Assembly: GCF_014201335.1 (NCBI RefSeq)
Contig: NZ_JACHEB010000002.1
Coordinates: 124,001-188,000 of the forward strand
Direction: 5' to 3'
Source of the DNA: Tunturiibacter gelidiferens
GTDB lineage: Bacteria; Acidobacteriota; Terriglobia; Terriglobales; Acidobacteriaceae
Length of the DNA stretch: 64,000 nt
Notes under the pieces: model-generated
Database searches by the model: none
Told to the model about the DNA's origin: nothing
The model's input: the letters and a program-made list of their open reading frames with translations, nothing else
Part shown: piece after piece, positions 32,428-41,679 of the stretch
Numbering within the stretch: position 1 is the stretch's first letter
Layout of the letters: the number at the start of each line of letters is the position of its first letter
Translations under genes and position numbers: made by a program

Positions 32428-33631
32428 CAACATGCCTCCCACAGCCACCCACGAGAGGCTGCCCATGGGCTTGCGCCTCACCGCAGCCGACCGTCCGGGC
32501 GTGGCGCAGCCAGTTCCGGAACGCGATATTCCCCACCAGCCCTGGGGCAGGATCTCACTCGTCGTGGTGATTCTGGTGCTCTTGCTCTCCTCGCTTTGGG
32601 AGTGGCAGATGCGTCGGCTCGAGCTTGTTCCGGGAGACATGAGCAGCTCGTATGACACCTGGGCAAAACTGCGTCGCGAAGTCGATCGTCGCGATGTGCC
32701 GCTTCTGCTCATTGGCGACTCACGCATTCTCTACGACACCGACCTCGATCGCGTCCAGCAGCTCACCGGCATTCGTCCGATTCAACTGGGCATTGCCGGC
32801 GGAACTGGCCTCCTCGTCCTGGAGGACATCGCGGACGACCCTCACTTCAAGGGCCTCGCCGTCGTCGGAATGGCCGAAACCTCCTTCTTCGACAACCGCT
32901 TCACCGTCGTACGGACGAGGGAGGCGATAGAGTTGAGCAAAAAGGAGTCGCCTTCTAAGCGCGCTTCTTACCAGATCCAGCGCGTGATCGGGCCGGGCCT
33001 CGCCATGCTTGAAGAAGACTACGGACTCAGCACTCTGGTCGCTCACCTCGATCCACATTGGCGTCCTGGCGTACGAGGCCCCTACGACAACGTCTGGAAG
33101 ATTGGACAACTCGCTCCGGATGGGAGTGCCCGGCTTTGGCAAAGACTCGAACACGATAAGCGTTTGAACGATCACGCCCGGACCGTCTGGTTTGAACTCT
33201 TTCCACCATTTCCGATCGACGACAAGAGCATCCAGGAGATTCTCGTGCGGTCCAAAACCGCTGTCGATAAAATCCGTGCTCGCGGCGGCGACGTAGTCTT
33301 CCTTCGCCCGCCTTCAGGGCTCGATCTGGGCAAGGTCGAATACGGCCACATTCCCAGAGCAAGGGGATGGGACCCTCTTCTCGCCTACACGCACACCAAA
33401 GGCGTTCACGCTGACGATCTTGCCAACGCACAGAACCTCAATTTGCCGGAGAGCTCTCACCTCTCGCACGCCTGCGCAATCGTATTCACCGATGCCTACA
33501 TCCGAAGCGTGACTCAGCTGACGCCTATGCTTCACCTCAAACCCGACGCGCCCCCACCTCTCTCGACCCCTGACTGCGTTCCACCATCCGCGGCTAGCCT
33601 GGATCAAGCGCCCGGGAAAGTAAATCGGTAG
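32402..33631 (+). CDS. SGNH-type partner of the MBOAT acyltransferase (AlgJ/AlgX-like)
   Basis: 409 residues. One membrane helix at about 50-65 (ISLVVVILVLLLSSLWEW) after a cytoplasmic Pro-rich start, so the hydrolase part is periplasmic. PLLLIGDSRILYDTD carries the SGNH Ser. LPESSHLSHACAIVFTDAYI carries the catalytic His, with Glu where Asp is usual. Starts within the end of the MBOAT gene. The predicted job is to take the acyl group and attach it to a cell-surface glycan. A hairpin follows at 33669-33693. Confidence 0.75.
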   Translation: MASSTSSSSNMPPTATHERLPMGLRLTAADRPGVAQPVPERDIPHQPWGRISLVVVILVLLLSSLWEWQMRRLELVPGDMSSSYDTWAKLRREVDRRDVPLLLIGDSRILYDTDLDRVQQLTGIRPIQLGIAGGTGLLVLEDIADDPHFKGLAVVGMAETSFFDNRFTVVRTREAIELSKKESPSKRASYQIQRVIGPGLAMLEEDYGLSTLVAHLDPHWRPGVRGPYDNVWKIGQLAPDGSARLWQRLEHDKRLNDHARTVWFELFPPFPIDDKSIQEILVRSKTAVDKIRARGGDVVFLRPPSGLDLGKVEYGHIPRARGWDPLLAYTHTKGVHADDLANAQNLNLPESSHLSHACAIVFTDAYIRSVTQLTPMLHLKPDAPPPLSTPDCVPPSAASLDQAPGKVNR

Positions 33632-33668
33632 CGAAAGGTCGGTCTGTCGGAAGTAAATCGGTTTCCCT

Positions 33669-33693
33669 TGTCCGAAAACGGGCTTTTCGGACA
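33669..33693 (+). terminator. Hairpin downstream of the MBOAT/SGNH pair
   Basis: TGTCCGAAAA (33669-33678) and TTTTCGGACA (33684-33693) pair perfectly around CGGGC, 38 bases after the stop. The T-run lies in the stem rather than after it. Confidence 0.5.
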
Positions 33694-33782
33694 ACTGACG
33701 GACACCGGGATCCCAAAATATTTATTGAAACTTGGGAACTCCCATACGCAGCAGCCGTATCATTCCTGCAGAGGGTCATCCC

Positions 33783-34019
33783 ATGACACAGCCTCCGTAT
33801 CGTCCGTCCGACGACCACGCCACCCGGCGTCTCGCCATCTTCATAGCCGTCTTTCTAGTCGTAGTAGCCGTCGGTGCCCAAACCCCGCCCCGGCAGAGCG
33901 CCACAACTGATTCTGACGTGTGCCACTGCCTCCCGTCCAAAGCGGCACTGATGATGAAGTCAGCATTTGCAAAGGCGCAGGCCCACTCCACTGCGCTGGC
34001 GACCCTTACCCAGAACTAG
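33783..34019 (+). CDS. Small membrane or exported protein, 78 aa
   Basis: ATG 33783 with GAGGG eight bases upstream; a GTG/ATG further up (33732) lacks a site. One hydrophobic segment at about 15-29 (RLAIFIAVFLVVVAVGAQ) after a hydrophilic start, then a short soluble part with CHC (about 42-44) and a helical end. Either a signal peptide or a single anchor. No family recognised. Followed by a strong shared terminator. Confidence 0.6.
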   Translation: MTQPPYRPSDDHATRRLAIFIAVFLVVVAVGAQTPPRQSATTDSDVCHCLPSKAALMMKSAFAKAQAHSTALATLTQN

Positions 34020-34047
34020 GTTCGGCGCCTCACGAACGCACAGAAAA

Positions 34048-34086
34048 GCCCCGAATGAGAGAACCACCTCGTCTGTCATTCGGGGC
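34048..34086. terminator. Strong bidirectional terminator
   Basis: GCCCCGAATGA (34048-34058) and TCATTCGGGGC (34076-34086) pair perfectly (11 bp). AAAA on the left and CTTCT on the right allow use on both strands, by the 78-aa gene and the 39-aa gene. Confidence 0.8.
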
Positions 34087-34121
34087 CTTCTGAACGTCAA
34101 TCATTAACCGCACGACACCCG

Positions 34122-34241
34122 CTACTCAACTTTGCGCATGAAGTCACGAAAGTCTTCGTTGCGAGTCCCGCTCCACTTGGCGACAAGAAGCGGAAGAATC
34201 ACCATCGTCGAGAATGCGATTCCGACATACAAAGTCTGCAT
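34122..34241 (-). CDS. Membrane micro-protein, 39 aa
   Basis: Starts at ATG 34241 with AAAGGA five bases upstream. Reads MQTLYVGIAFSTMVILPLLV, then AKWSGTRNEDFRDFMRKVE. One membrane helix (about residues 4-20) with a charged cytoplasmic tail. It ends 36 bases before the shared terminator. Good ribosome-binding site, helix and terminator support a real gene despite the size. Function unknown; such micro-proteins often regulate membrane complexes. Confidence 0.6.
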   Translation of the reverse strand: MQTLYVGIAFSTMVILPLLVAKWSGTRNEDFRDFMRKVE

Positions 34242-34649
34242 AATGATCCTTTCCAATTTCTATGTCTGTTTAAACCCTTGCTGATAGTAAGAACGCCAAC
34301 CGCAAACGAATGGATGCCCACCCAAAAACCTTATTTGTTCAGAATCAAAATCAAATCCAAAAACTTCAAAAAACCCACCAAAATATAGCCTTTTCCAAGG
34401 CAACCAACTACGCACAGACAACACCACCCAAAATAAAGTTGAAAATCGTGGCGCATTTTTAGACGCCAAAAAGTTCATTGCTTCGCCACCACATCAGCCA
34501 CGCATTCCACCACACTCTCACCATCAAAACACCACACCCAAACACCCTCTTTTTCCAAAACACCCCTCAAAAACGCCGTAAACCACAAAACCAACCCCCC
34601 AACACCACCCACAAAAAAAAATCCAAAAACAGTGACATAAAATAACCCC
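34242..34649. other. 408-base gap with a C/A-rich, G-poor tract before glyA
   Basis: From about 34437 a weak hairpin (TGGCG...CGCCA around ATTTTT) is followed by some 170 bases almost free of G, rich in CCACCAC and AAAACACC words, up to the glyA start. A related arrangement lies at 57663-57820, so this looks like a dispersed repeat element acting as leader or promoter region. Confidence 0.5.
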
Positions 34650-35915
34650 ATGCCCATCGACATGAATGCCCCGCTGGCCGCCGCCGACCCCGAGATTGCC
34701 GCACAGATTCAAAACGAGATAAAGCGCCAGCACGAAGGCCTTGAGATGATCGCCTCCGAAAACTTCGTAAGCCGCGCGGTTTTAGAGGCCGCAGGCACCG
34801 TTTTCACCAACAAATACGCAGAGGGCTACCCCGGAAAGCGCTACTACGGCGGCTGCGAGTACGCCGACATCGTCGAAGACATCGCCCGCGCCCGCGCCAA
34901 ACAGCTCTTCAATGCCGACCACGCCAACGTCCAGCCCCACTCCGGCTCCCAGGCCAACGCCGCCGCCTACATGACCCTCCTCAACCCAGGGGACTGCATC
35001 CTGGGCCTCGATCTGGCCCACGGAGGCCACCTCACCCACGGCCACAAGCTCAATTTTTCAGGCAAACTCTACAGAATCGTCGGCTACCAGGTCCGCAAAG
35101 ACACCGAAACCGTTGACTACGACGAGTTGGAAGCCACCGCAATCCGCGAAAAACCCAAGGTAATCGTAGGTGGAGGCAGCGCTTACCCGCGCCAGTTCGA
35201 CTTTCCGCGCATGCGAGCCATCGCCGACAAAGTCGGCGCCTACCTCATGGTCGACATGGCCCACTTCGCCGGCCTTGTCGCCGGCGGCGCCCACCCGTCC
35301 CCCGTCCCCCACGCCCACGTAGTCACCACCACCACACACAAAACCCTGCGCGGACCGCGCGCCGGCATGATCCTCTGCAACCAGGATCTGGCCGCAGGCA
35401 TTGACCGCAGCGTCTTCCCGGGCCAGCAGGGTGGCCCCCTCATCCACATCGTCGCGGCAAAAGCCGTGGCCTTCAAAGAGGCGCTGGCACCGGAGTTTGC
35501 GACCTACGCCAAACAGGTCGTCACCAACGCCAAAGTCCTCGCCGAAGCGATCGCCGCAGAAGGATATCGCATCATCTCAGGCGGCACCGACACACATGTC
35601 ATGCTGATCGACGTCTTCCAGAAGGGAATGCTCGGCTCTGAGGCGGAACATGCCCTGGGAGAGGCTGGAATTACCGTCAACAAGAACGCAATCCCCTACG
35701 ACACTAATCCGCCCATGAAACCCAGCGGCATCAGAATCGGTACGCCAGCGTTGACCACAAGAGGCATGAAAGAGCCGGAAATGCGCATCATTGCAGGCTG
35801 GATCGCCCAGGCTCTAGAACATCGGACCGACCCCTCGAAGCTTCGCCAAATCCGCGGTCAAGTGCTAGAAATGGCGGAGAACTTTCCTCTGTATGGCTGG
35901 CTGAGAGACAAATAG
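34650..35915 (+). CDS. glyA: Serine hydroxymethyltransferase
   Basis: PLP enzyme interconverting serine and glycine with tetrahydrofolate, providing one-carbon units. Length 421, full. Motifs: [59 protein letters not shown], and [15 protein letters not shown] with the PLP Schiff-base lysine at K231. The C-terminus shows [17 protein letters not shown] 34650 opens in MPIDMN, with ATG 34662 as an alternative. No good Shine-Dalgarno is visible in the G-poor leader, which is itself unusual. Confidence 0.96.
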   Translation: MPIDMNAPLAAADPEIAAQIQNEIKRQHEGLEMIASENFVSRAVLEAAGTVFTNKYAEGYPGKRYYGGCEYADIVEDIARARAKQLFNADHANVQPHSGSQANAAAYMTLLNPGDCILGLDLAHGGHLTHGHKLNFSGKLYRIVGYQVRKDTETVDYDELEATAIREKPKVIVGGGSAYPRQFDFPRMRAIADKVGAYLMVDMAHFAGLVAGGAHPSPVPHAHVVTTTTHKTLRGPRAGMILCNQDLAAGIDRSVFPGQQGGPLIHIVAAKAVAFKEALAPEFATYAKQVVTNAKVLAEAIAAEGYRIISGGTDTHVMLIDVFQKGMLGSEAEHALGEAGITVNKNAIPYDTNPPMKPSGIRIGTPALTTRGMKEPEMRIIAGWIAQALEHRTDPSKLRQIRGQVLEMAENFPLYGWLRDK

Positions 35916-36124
35916 TGTTCTCGAAATTTGACGATTTCATCCGACCCAACTGATCCAGGTGGCGATTCACGGCGTTGCAAAATATTGATTCATAAGCCAT
36001 CGTCAAAAAGCGATCTGCGAGTATAGTTTTCGATTGAAAGGCTAATGCTGAGTCGTGAGTAGAGAGCGCCTGAAACATCCTGGCATTCCACTAACTTTCG
36101 AGTATTCGAATGAAAGGGGATTTT

Positions 36125-36613
36125 ATGGCGATGCAAATGATGACCTGGTTGTTCGCCATCCCCCTCTTGGGCCTCGTGACAGGGATGCGGACGATGACTG
36201 CGATGGCGGTGCTTTGCTGGTTCGCCTATGCAGGCCATCTTTCGGTAGACGACAATTGGGCAGCTTGGAGCGGAAAACTCATAACAGCAATCATCTTTAC
36301 CTTGCTTGCGATAGGGGAATACATCGTTGACAAGCTACCGAAGACACCGAATCGGACTGCCCCGTTTCCGTTGATTGCGAGGCTGTTGGTTGCCGGCTTG
36401 ATCGGCGCGATCACTGCTGCGGGACTGAACGGATCTGGAATGGAAGGGGTCATTTTGTGCGTGTCGGGCGCCCTTGTTGGCACCTTCGCCAGCTTTCTGA
36501 TTCGGCGCGAGATTGTGACGCGACGCGGCGGTAAAGATTGGCCCGTGGCGCTTATCGAGGATGGGAGTGCAGTCTTTTGCGCAGTTCTAGCGATGGGAAT
36601 TGTGACCGGCTAA
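36125..36613 (+). CDS. DUF4126 family membrane protein
   Basis: 162 residues from ATG 36125, with GGGG five bases upstream (ATG 36110 is in frame and would be its alternative). Four hydrophobic segments. GLVTGMRTMTAMAVLCW at the start, the acidic-aromatic loop LPKTPNRTAPFPLIARLLVA, GALVGTFASFLIRRE and LIEDGSAVFCAVLAMGIV at the end match the DUF4126 plan. Inner-membrane protein of unknown function. Confidence 0.75.
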   Translation: MAMQMMTWLFAIPLLGLVTGMRTMTAMAVLCWFAYAGHLSVDDNWAAWSGKLITAIIFTLLAIGEYIVDKLPKTPNRTAPFPLIARLLVAGLIGAITAAGLNGSGMEGVILCVSGALVGTFASFLIRREIVTRRGGKDWPVALIEDGSAVFCAVLAMGIVTG

Positions 36614-36674
36614 ACTCCTGTCGCAAATACCCCTCCCCACATCATTTGAACCAACGTAGCTTCAGCACCTCCGA

Positions 36675-36695
36675 CCAAAGATTAAAAATCTTTGG
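36675..36695. other. Palindromic hairpin CCAAAGATT / AATCTTTGG
   Basis: Nine-base arms at 36675-36683 and 36687-36695 with a 3-base loop, 62 bases after the DUF4126 stop. Lacks a T-run; possible weak terminator. Confidence 0.35.
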
Positions 36696-36842
36696 CAAAG
36701 GTTGATTTCGTCGAGTACGATGTGCAGTACCGCAGGCGCAAACCCACTCGAAATGGGATTCTAGCTTGAGTCGGAGACGAACTGCGATGTGATTGTTCCT
36801 GCCGCAGATTTCGGCCGCGGGCAAGCACGGGAGGGTGGAGAG

Positions 36843-37052
36843 ATGACGAAGAGCATGACGCGAACCGTACTGACGATTCTGATGTACGCGGGAGTTGCAG
36901 TCTTCCTCTTTCCCTACTTCACGGGAAGAATTTCAACCGGAGTCATCTTCATGATTGTCGGTGCCGGAGCCACCGTGGTTTTTGGGATACTTCGCTGCTA
37001 CCTCACAGAAGGCGACTGCGGACGAATCCCTCATCATAGCCGCGACTGGTAA
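36843..37052 (+). CDS. Small membrane protein, 69 aa
   Basis: ATG 36843 with a GGTGGAGAG site; an ORF continues upstream to 36789 without a site. Two membrane helices: LTILMYAGVAVFLFPYF (about 9-25) and GVIFMIVGAGATVVFGIL (about 31-48). The end carries two Cys (YLTEGDCGRIPHHSRDW with RCY just before). No family recognised. Confidence 0.6.
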   Translation: MTKSMTRTVLTILMYAGVAVFLFPYFTGRISTGVIFMIVGAGATVVFGILRCYLTEGDCGRIPHHSRDW

Positions 37053-37097
37053 CCCGCGACCTGAAGTTTCACACCAGTTTCTGTCCCGTCGAGGCAG

Positions 37098-37643
37098 TCA
37101 GGTCAGTGACAGATCGAGTTCGAGGACCTCGGCTATCTTTGCGGCCGCATGTGCGGCAGTACAAAGACTGGTGTCGATCGAGAGCCTGGGGTTCGACAAC
37201 GAATGTCCATCAAACTCTCGAGTCGAATAGATTTGATCGAAAATCGTAACCGAAGTCAGCTTGTGATGATTAAGCCGTGATGGATTAGCTAGGCGTCGTC
37301 TCAGCTCGCTACGTGGGCAGACAAGTTCAACAAAATCCACCTCGCCGCCTCTCTTTTCAACTGTATTGGCCACGTTTCTTAGGAAGCCGGATTGCACCGT
37401 CGGTTCGGGTGCAAAGGTGAAAATGAGTCCAGGCACCTGGCCCGAAGCCGCCTGATCGAAGACAGATAGCCAGATCTCTTCTCGTAGTGCAACGAAGGCT
37501 GGCGAGCCGAACTCAAAGACCGACAGAAGCAGATCCACTGTGAGATGGTTATGGAAGAGTTTGTAGCCGGTCATCGCGGCCAGTTCGCGTGCTACTGTCA
37601 GTTTTCCCGTTGCGGGCAAACCGTATAGAAAGATCAGCTTCAT
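37098..37643 (-). CDS. Shikimate-kinase-like P-loop nucleotide kinase
   Basis: 181 residues. Walker A at 8-16, GLPATGKLT, then VARELAAMTGYKLFHNHLTV, a typical opening of AAA_33-type small-molecule kinases (zeta-toxin, CPT and gluconate-kinase relatives). GLIFTFAPEPTV gives the Walker B-like strand, and CPRSELRRRLANPSRLNHHK supplies the arginine-rich lid. The substrate is not predictable; this family includes antibiotic phosphotransferases and sugar kinases. Confidence 0.7.
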   Translation of the reverse strand: MKLIFLYGLPATGKLTVARELAAMTGYKLFHNHLTVDLLLSVFEFGSPAFVALREEIWLSVFDQAASGQVPGLIFTFAPEPTVQSGFLRNVANTVEKRGGEVDFVELVCPRSELRRRLANPSRLNHHKLTSVTIFDQIYSTREFDGHSLSNPRLSIDTSLCTAAHAAAKIAEVLELDLSLT

Positions 37644-37695
37644 CGAGTCGTACCTTCGCGCGATTACGCAGCGCCAAGTATACGAGTCCTGTCAC

Positions 37696-38142
37696 TCAGG
37701 TGGTCGGAGCCGGTGCAGCAGATCGCAGCCATCCCTCCATCACGTCGTGCCCGACCACGCCAGCCTGTTGTTTCACAAGCTTTCCGGCAGAGAAGATGGC
37801 GAAGTTGGGGATACCGCGTACGTTGAACCTCGCGGCTAGTTGCTGATGTTTGTCGGTATCAACTTTCAACACAAGGGCCTGTCCAGCCATGTCCTTTGCC
37901 GCGCGCGCCACCTCTGGAGCGGCGGCGTGACACGGCCCACACCACTCCGCCCAAAAGTCCACCAGAACCGGAACGCGTGAAGTATTAACGATTTCGTCGA
38001 AAAGAGCTGCATCTACCTGCAGAGGTTCATCGACTGGTGGCAGCGGAGTCTTACACGCACCGCAACGGCCCGTGTCAGAGAGGTGATTTGCAGCAACACG
38101 ATTTTTCTGGCCACACTGTTTGCATGTTCGGATTGCAGGCAT
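37696..38142 (-). CDS. trxC: Thioredoxin 2 (TrxC) with N-terminal zinc finger
   Basis: 148 residues from ATG 38142 (GAGGGG eight bases upstream; two earlier in-frame starts are too close to the site). The N-terminal zinc finger has C7-x2-C10 and C27-x2-C30. The thioredoxin domain begins near residue 44 with the active site WAEWCGPC (C68, C71) and the cis-Pro loop GIPNFAIF. Reduces protein disulfides in the cytoplasm, often under oxidative stress. Divergent or terminal neighbours give no operon. Confidence 0.93.
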   Translation of the reverse strand: MPAIRTCKQCGQKNRVAANHLSDTGRCGACKTPLPPVDEPLQVDAALFDEIVNTSRVPVLVDFWAEWCGPCHAAAPEVARAAKDMAGQALVLKVDTDKHQQLAARFNVRGIPNFAIFSAGKLVKQQAGVVGHDVMEGWLRSAAPAPTT

Positions 38143-38200
38143 CTTCATCACCCCTCGAATACCGATTAGATGTGTTTTCGCCTGATTCGGTCTCAGGACC

Positions 38201-40354
38201 TCAATTGGTCGTTTTGCGAGCGTCCCCTGCCGCGTCTGTCTGATGATCGGAAACAGGCCGTTGAATCGAAATTGAGCGGGACTCTTTCAGCTCTTTGCGA
38301 ATCCCCGGACCTCGCGTGACGACATCCAGTGTGTACTGGCCTGGATCCATACCGGGAGTATCCAGTGACATCTCAACATAAGCGAGATAACCCGACCCCG
38401 AATCGACTCGGAAAGGTATCTCTTTCTCGGTTGCAATTGGGTTCGTCTTGGACCGAAGAGTGAACTTTGCAGTCCAGCTCTCGGGTTTTTGTTTGTCTAT
38501 CTTTTTGGAGGGATAAATCCTCACAAAAGCATGAAGCCGATCCGTGGATGCGAACCTATCCGAAGGTTCAGGCTTGATCCGGCAATCCACCGCACGCATC
38601 GGGTCAATCTGCGAATGCGGCTGAACGTCAGCGTGATCGTCGGTCGTTCGCCGCTTCAATCCATCCACCGAACCGACCTGTTCGCGGCAGGATTTTCCGA
38701 CAACTAGGCTGCTCACCTCAACACCAGTCTCCCTAGGCAGGCTGACAGTGATCTTCTGTTCCGCTGATGCAAGCACCCCTCCATTTCCGTCGTGGACCGC
38801 AATGCGCCAGAGATATTGACCAGGATGCAAACTCCCATCTCTCTCCCAGTTGACGTGGTGACCATCCCACCTCACCTGAACCGCCCGTTCCAGCACTGCA
38901 GTAGAAAGGTTGACGTCGTCCACCGATTCGACGACAGAGAGCCGTGTTGGACCTCGGCCAGCTCCCGTCCACTCGACGAGCGCGCTCATTGGAAATAACG
39001 GCTCAAGCCCCGAGCGCAGGGGAAAGTAGTCGACGTGTTGCGTAATTCGAAACTCTGTCGAACTCACAGGCTTCAAAGTCGCCTTTCTGACCTTATCCAC
39101 CAACACTCTGGAAACCCCTTCGCGGTACGCCTCGGAGGACGTCCCCACAGGTGAAACCTCCATAATCGACGCGCGTAGATTACGGTCCGCAAACTTCACC
39201 TCCACGGACGGAATCCCATGGTCGCGATCCGCGGCAGTCATATCAAAGTTAAGCGAATACGTCTCGTCGAGGTCTCGATGAATCTGCGCAGCAAGCTTGT
39301 CGAGCGAGTTCGAAAAGCCGCCCAGTGTGGCATCTGCGGTCTGCATCATCAACGAGGCGCGTGCCGCAGAGTTCGCCAAAGCGCTACTAAGCCGTGGATC
39401 GAATCTCATGTTCATGGAAGGTGCAGTTCCAAGTTGTGGGCCGCCATTCGTCGAAGGAATATTCACCTGCGCCGGACGGTCTTCCGCGGCACCGCCAGCC
39501 GGCACGAACGCCTCCGGCCCGCCCACATTTGCAATATAAATATGAGCCCCCACGTGCTTCGCTACATCGACCAAAGCTTCCGGTCCATCATGCGCGAACA
39601 TCTGATCGTTAAGGCCATACATCGACTCAGCCAAAGGATTCATTGCCAGAACAACCTTTGGCCCATCGAACCGCTGCATAAGACTGACCGCATCTTCCGC
39701 CTTCACCAGCCAGCTTCCATCTACCGGTCGGCCTCCAACCATCGACGCGTTCCCGGTGTACTGAAAGGGCTCGACAGCATGACTCACGAAGTCCAGATTC
39801 AGCAGTAGCTGTGATCTCCCATCGGTAAATGGAGTCAGCTTTCCATTCGAATCAAAGATTCCAACTCGCCACGGCAGCACCTCCTTCGGTTGCGACGCGA
39901 AGTATCGCGTAGCTTCACGCACTCCAATCGAATGCAACACCGGCTGGTTCGGTGGAAAGACCAGCAATACCAGCGGCGAAACCACATCAGGCGATTTTTT
40001 TGGAGCCTGCAGCCGCCCGATCCGCGGCGTTCCGTTCACAATCAGCGTGTACTCCGCCGCTTCGACATGGCTCGGCAGCACACCATCTTTGCCGACGATC
40101 TTCAGCGAAACGAGCGCCTCCGGCGCCTCAAAGAATCCGCCCCGGCGAAGTAAGTCCAGCTCACGGTAAAGGGGCGTGTTCGAGGAAGAGCCCACTGCAG
40201 GCCGAGCGGCAAGCTGCGAATTTTCGAGTGACGGCGAATCTGGAGTCGGCAACTGTGGATACGGTGATTGCTGAGCGCACGCCATAGCCGTCAGGAATGC
40301 ACTTGCTGCAATCGAAATCCGTGTCGAACGCATCATGCGTCTCCATCCAGCCAT
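38201..40354 (-). CDS. Large secreted VWFA-related protein
   Basis: 717 residues. Basic start and hydrophobic stretch ISIAASAFLTAMACAQQ form a signal peptide with AxA-type cleavage. About 85-290: a domain of the acidobacterial VWFA-related type (PLVLLVFPPNQPVLHSIGVR; LPWRVGIFDSNGKLTPFTDG; PKVVLAMNPLAE; VAKHVGAHIYIANVGG), resembling a von Willebrand A core; no full MIDAS DxSxS is visible. The C-terminal half consists of repeated beta domains with Lys/Glu-rich links. Expected to be periplasmic or surface exposed. Function unknown; acidobacteria often carry many such genes. Confidence 0.7.
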   Translation of the reverse strand: MAGWRRMMRSTRISIAASAFLTAMACAQQSPYPQLPTPDSPSLENSQLAARPAVGSSSNTPLYRELDLLRRGGFFEAPEALVSLKIVGKDGVLPSHVEAAEYTLIVNGTPRIGRLQAPKKSPDVVSPLVLLVFPPNQPVLHSIGVREATRYFASQPKEVLPWRVGIFDSNGKLTPFTDGRSQLLLNLDFVSHAVEPFQYTGNASMVGGRPVDGSWLVKAEDAVSLMQRFDGPKVVLAMNPLAESMYGLNDQMFAHDGPEALVDVAKHVGAHIYIANVGGPEAFVPAGGAAEDRPAQVNIPSTNGGPQLGTAPSMNMRFDPRLSSALANSAARASLMMQTADATLGGFSNSLDKLAAQIHRDLDETYSLNFDMTAADRDHGIPSVEVKFADRNLRASIMEVSPVGTSSEAYREGVSRVLVDKVRKATLKPVSSTEFRITQHVDYFPLRSGLEPLFPMSALVEWTGAGRGPTRLSVVESVDDVNLSTAVLERAVQVRWDGHHVNWERDGSLHPGQYLWRIAVHDGNGGVLASAEQKITVSLPRETGVEVSSLVVGKSCREQVGSVDGLKRRTTDDHADVQPHSQIDPMRAVDCRIKPEPSDRFASTDRLHAFVRIYPSKKIDKQKPESWTAKFTLRSKTNPIATEKEIPFRVDSGSGYLAYVEMSLDTPGMDPGQYTLDVVTRGPGIRKELKESRSISIQRPVSDHQTDAAGDARKTTN

Positions 40355-40482
40355 CGATTCCGTTCGGCGAAATTATAATCTCGTTCCCGGGATCTGGACG
40401 GGTTACATGGCACGCGTCGCGTCAGAACACTTAGCGCTCAAAGTTATAGGAAGCCGCCGATAAGTCGCCGACGGCAGAGAAC

Positions 40483-41253
40483 TCAGGCGCGCCGGCGATA
40501 TCGAATCGAAAATTCGTAAGTAGGATTAGGCGGGAAGAGCTGAGCCACCAGGCGAAGTCGCTCGGCAAGAGCCAGCGGCGCGAGCAAAGGATACTCGCGT
40601 TCACGAAGTTCGGAGTAGTCGAAGTCCACCGAGAGCGAGAGCTGATAAATGGCGATAGCGTCTGAGAAGGAAGATTCGAGGAAGGCAGTTTTCGCCTTCT
40701 CATCGATCACGGGCTTCACCTCAGTCTGTTCCGTCTTCCCGCCAAGCGCGAGGCCGCGGTTCTCCCAGGCGTCCTGACTGGTTTCCCCCCGAACATCCGC
40801 CAAAGCCTGCCCCCAAACCAACTGCTCGAAGGCATCAGGAACGCCGATCGCATCGACAAAGGCATGACCAACATTGATAAAAAACTCAAAAGCAAGCGCG
40901 AAGCGATCTCCCAGCAAGCGGGTAGAGATGAAGATGCCCTCTGTGCCATCGTGCGTTACGTTTCGATGGCAAATCGCCTGGTCCCCCAACTCCGGCGTAT
41001 AGGCAGGCGCAACCATAGTCGATTCACTCCCCCTGGCCTCACTTAGAGCCAGTGGAACAAAATAGTAGGTCTTGCGCGAGATCGCACCGGCGACAGCGGT
41101 TGGTACCGCCTGAACCATGCGCTCGAGATCCTTCTCACCCAGATTGTTATCGCCGAATGCCGCGTAACGGATGCCGTTCGGTCCCTGTCGCACCACCGCA
41201 TCGCGGATCACCTGTGTCGCCTGTATCAACTCGCTCTGCACACCTTCTGCCAT
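40483..41253 (-). CDS. Hypothetical protein, 256 aa
   Basis: Start ATG 41253, facing the small membrane gene across a 19-base gap. Soluble, mixed alpha/beta: GIRYAAFGDNNLGEKDLERM near the start, a TYYFVPLALSEARGSE strand, LALAEFFINVGHAFV-type helices, and AFLESSFSDAIAIYQLSLSV near the end. No signal peptide or recognised motif. Cannot be assigned. Confidence 0.6.
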   Translation of the reverse strand: MAEGVQSELIQATQVIRDAVVRQGPNGIRYAAFGDNNLGEKDLERMVQAVPTAVAGAISRKTYYFVPLALSEARGSESTMVAPAYTPELGDQAICHRNVTHDGTEGIFISTRLLGDRFALAFEFFINVGHAFVDAIGVPDAFEQLVWGQALADVRGETSQDAWENRGLALGGKTEQTEVKPVIDEKAKTAFLESSFSDAIAIYQLSLSVDFDYSELREREYPLLAPLALAERLRLVAQLFPPNPTYEFSIRYRRRA

Positions 41254-41272
41254 AAAGCAGTATTCTACTGGT

Positions 41273-41590
41273 ATGGCGCAAGCATCGCAGAACGGAAGCT
41301 CAGCCTCGCCTCGAACCTTTGGCGCGGGCTACTTATTTGGTGTTCCCTTGGGGGACCTTGGCTGGTTTACCAGCCTGTTGATGAGCTTCGCGCTGGGATT
41401 TGCAGCTTTCTTCGCGGCAACCTTCTGCGCGATCGTCGGCATTCTCTTTTACAACACGGCAACGCACCACGCGGTCGATTTTTCGTTGACTTACAGCCGG
41501 GTCGGACTCCCTGTGGGTGTACTAGTGTTACTAGTGACGTTGCTGTATCTCGGCACCCTGTGGGTGCGTCGGCAGCTCCGCAAAAGCTAA
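41273..41590 (+). CDS. Small two-TM membrane protein, 105 aa
   Basis: ATG 41273, chosen because the upstream frame overlaps the divergent gene. Two long hydrophobic segments at about 32-58 (TSLLMSFALGFAAFFAATFC) and 79-98 (VGVLVLLVTLLYLGTLWV), with a basic C-terminus (RRQLRKS). No recognised family. May share a promoter region with the divergent hypothetical. Confidence 0.65.
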   Translation: MAQASQNGSSASPRTFGAGYLFGVPLGDLGWFTSLLMSFALGFAAFFAATFCAIVGILFYNTATHHAVDFSLTYSRVGLPVGVLVLLVTLLYLGTLWVRRQLRKS

Positions 41591-41679
41591 AAATCCTCAG
41601 ACAATCATCGGATATAGCGGCGGCAGCCTGTTGGTGATATCTGCTATTCTTCAAAACACTTCCTGGAGGACCACCAAGT

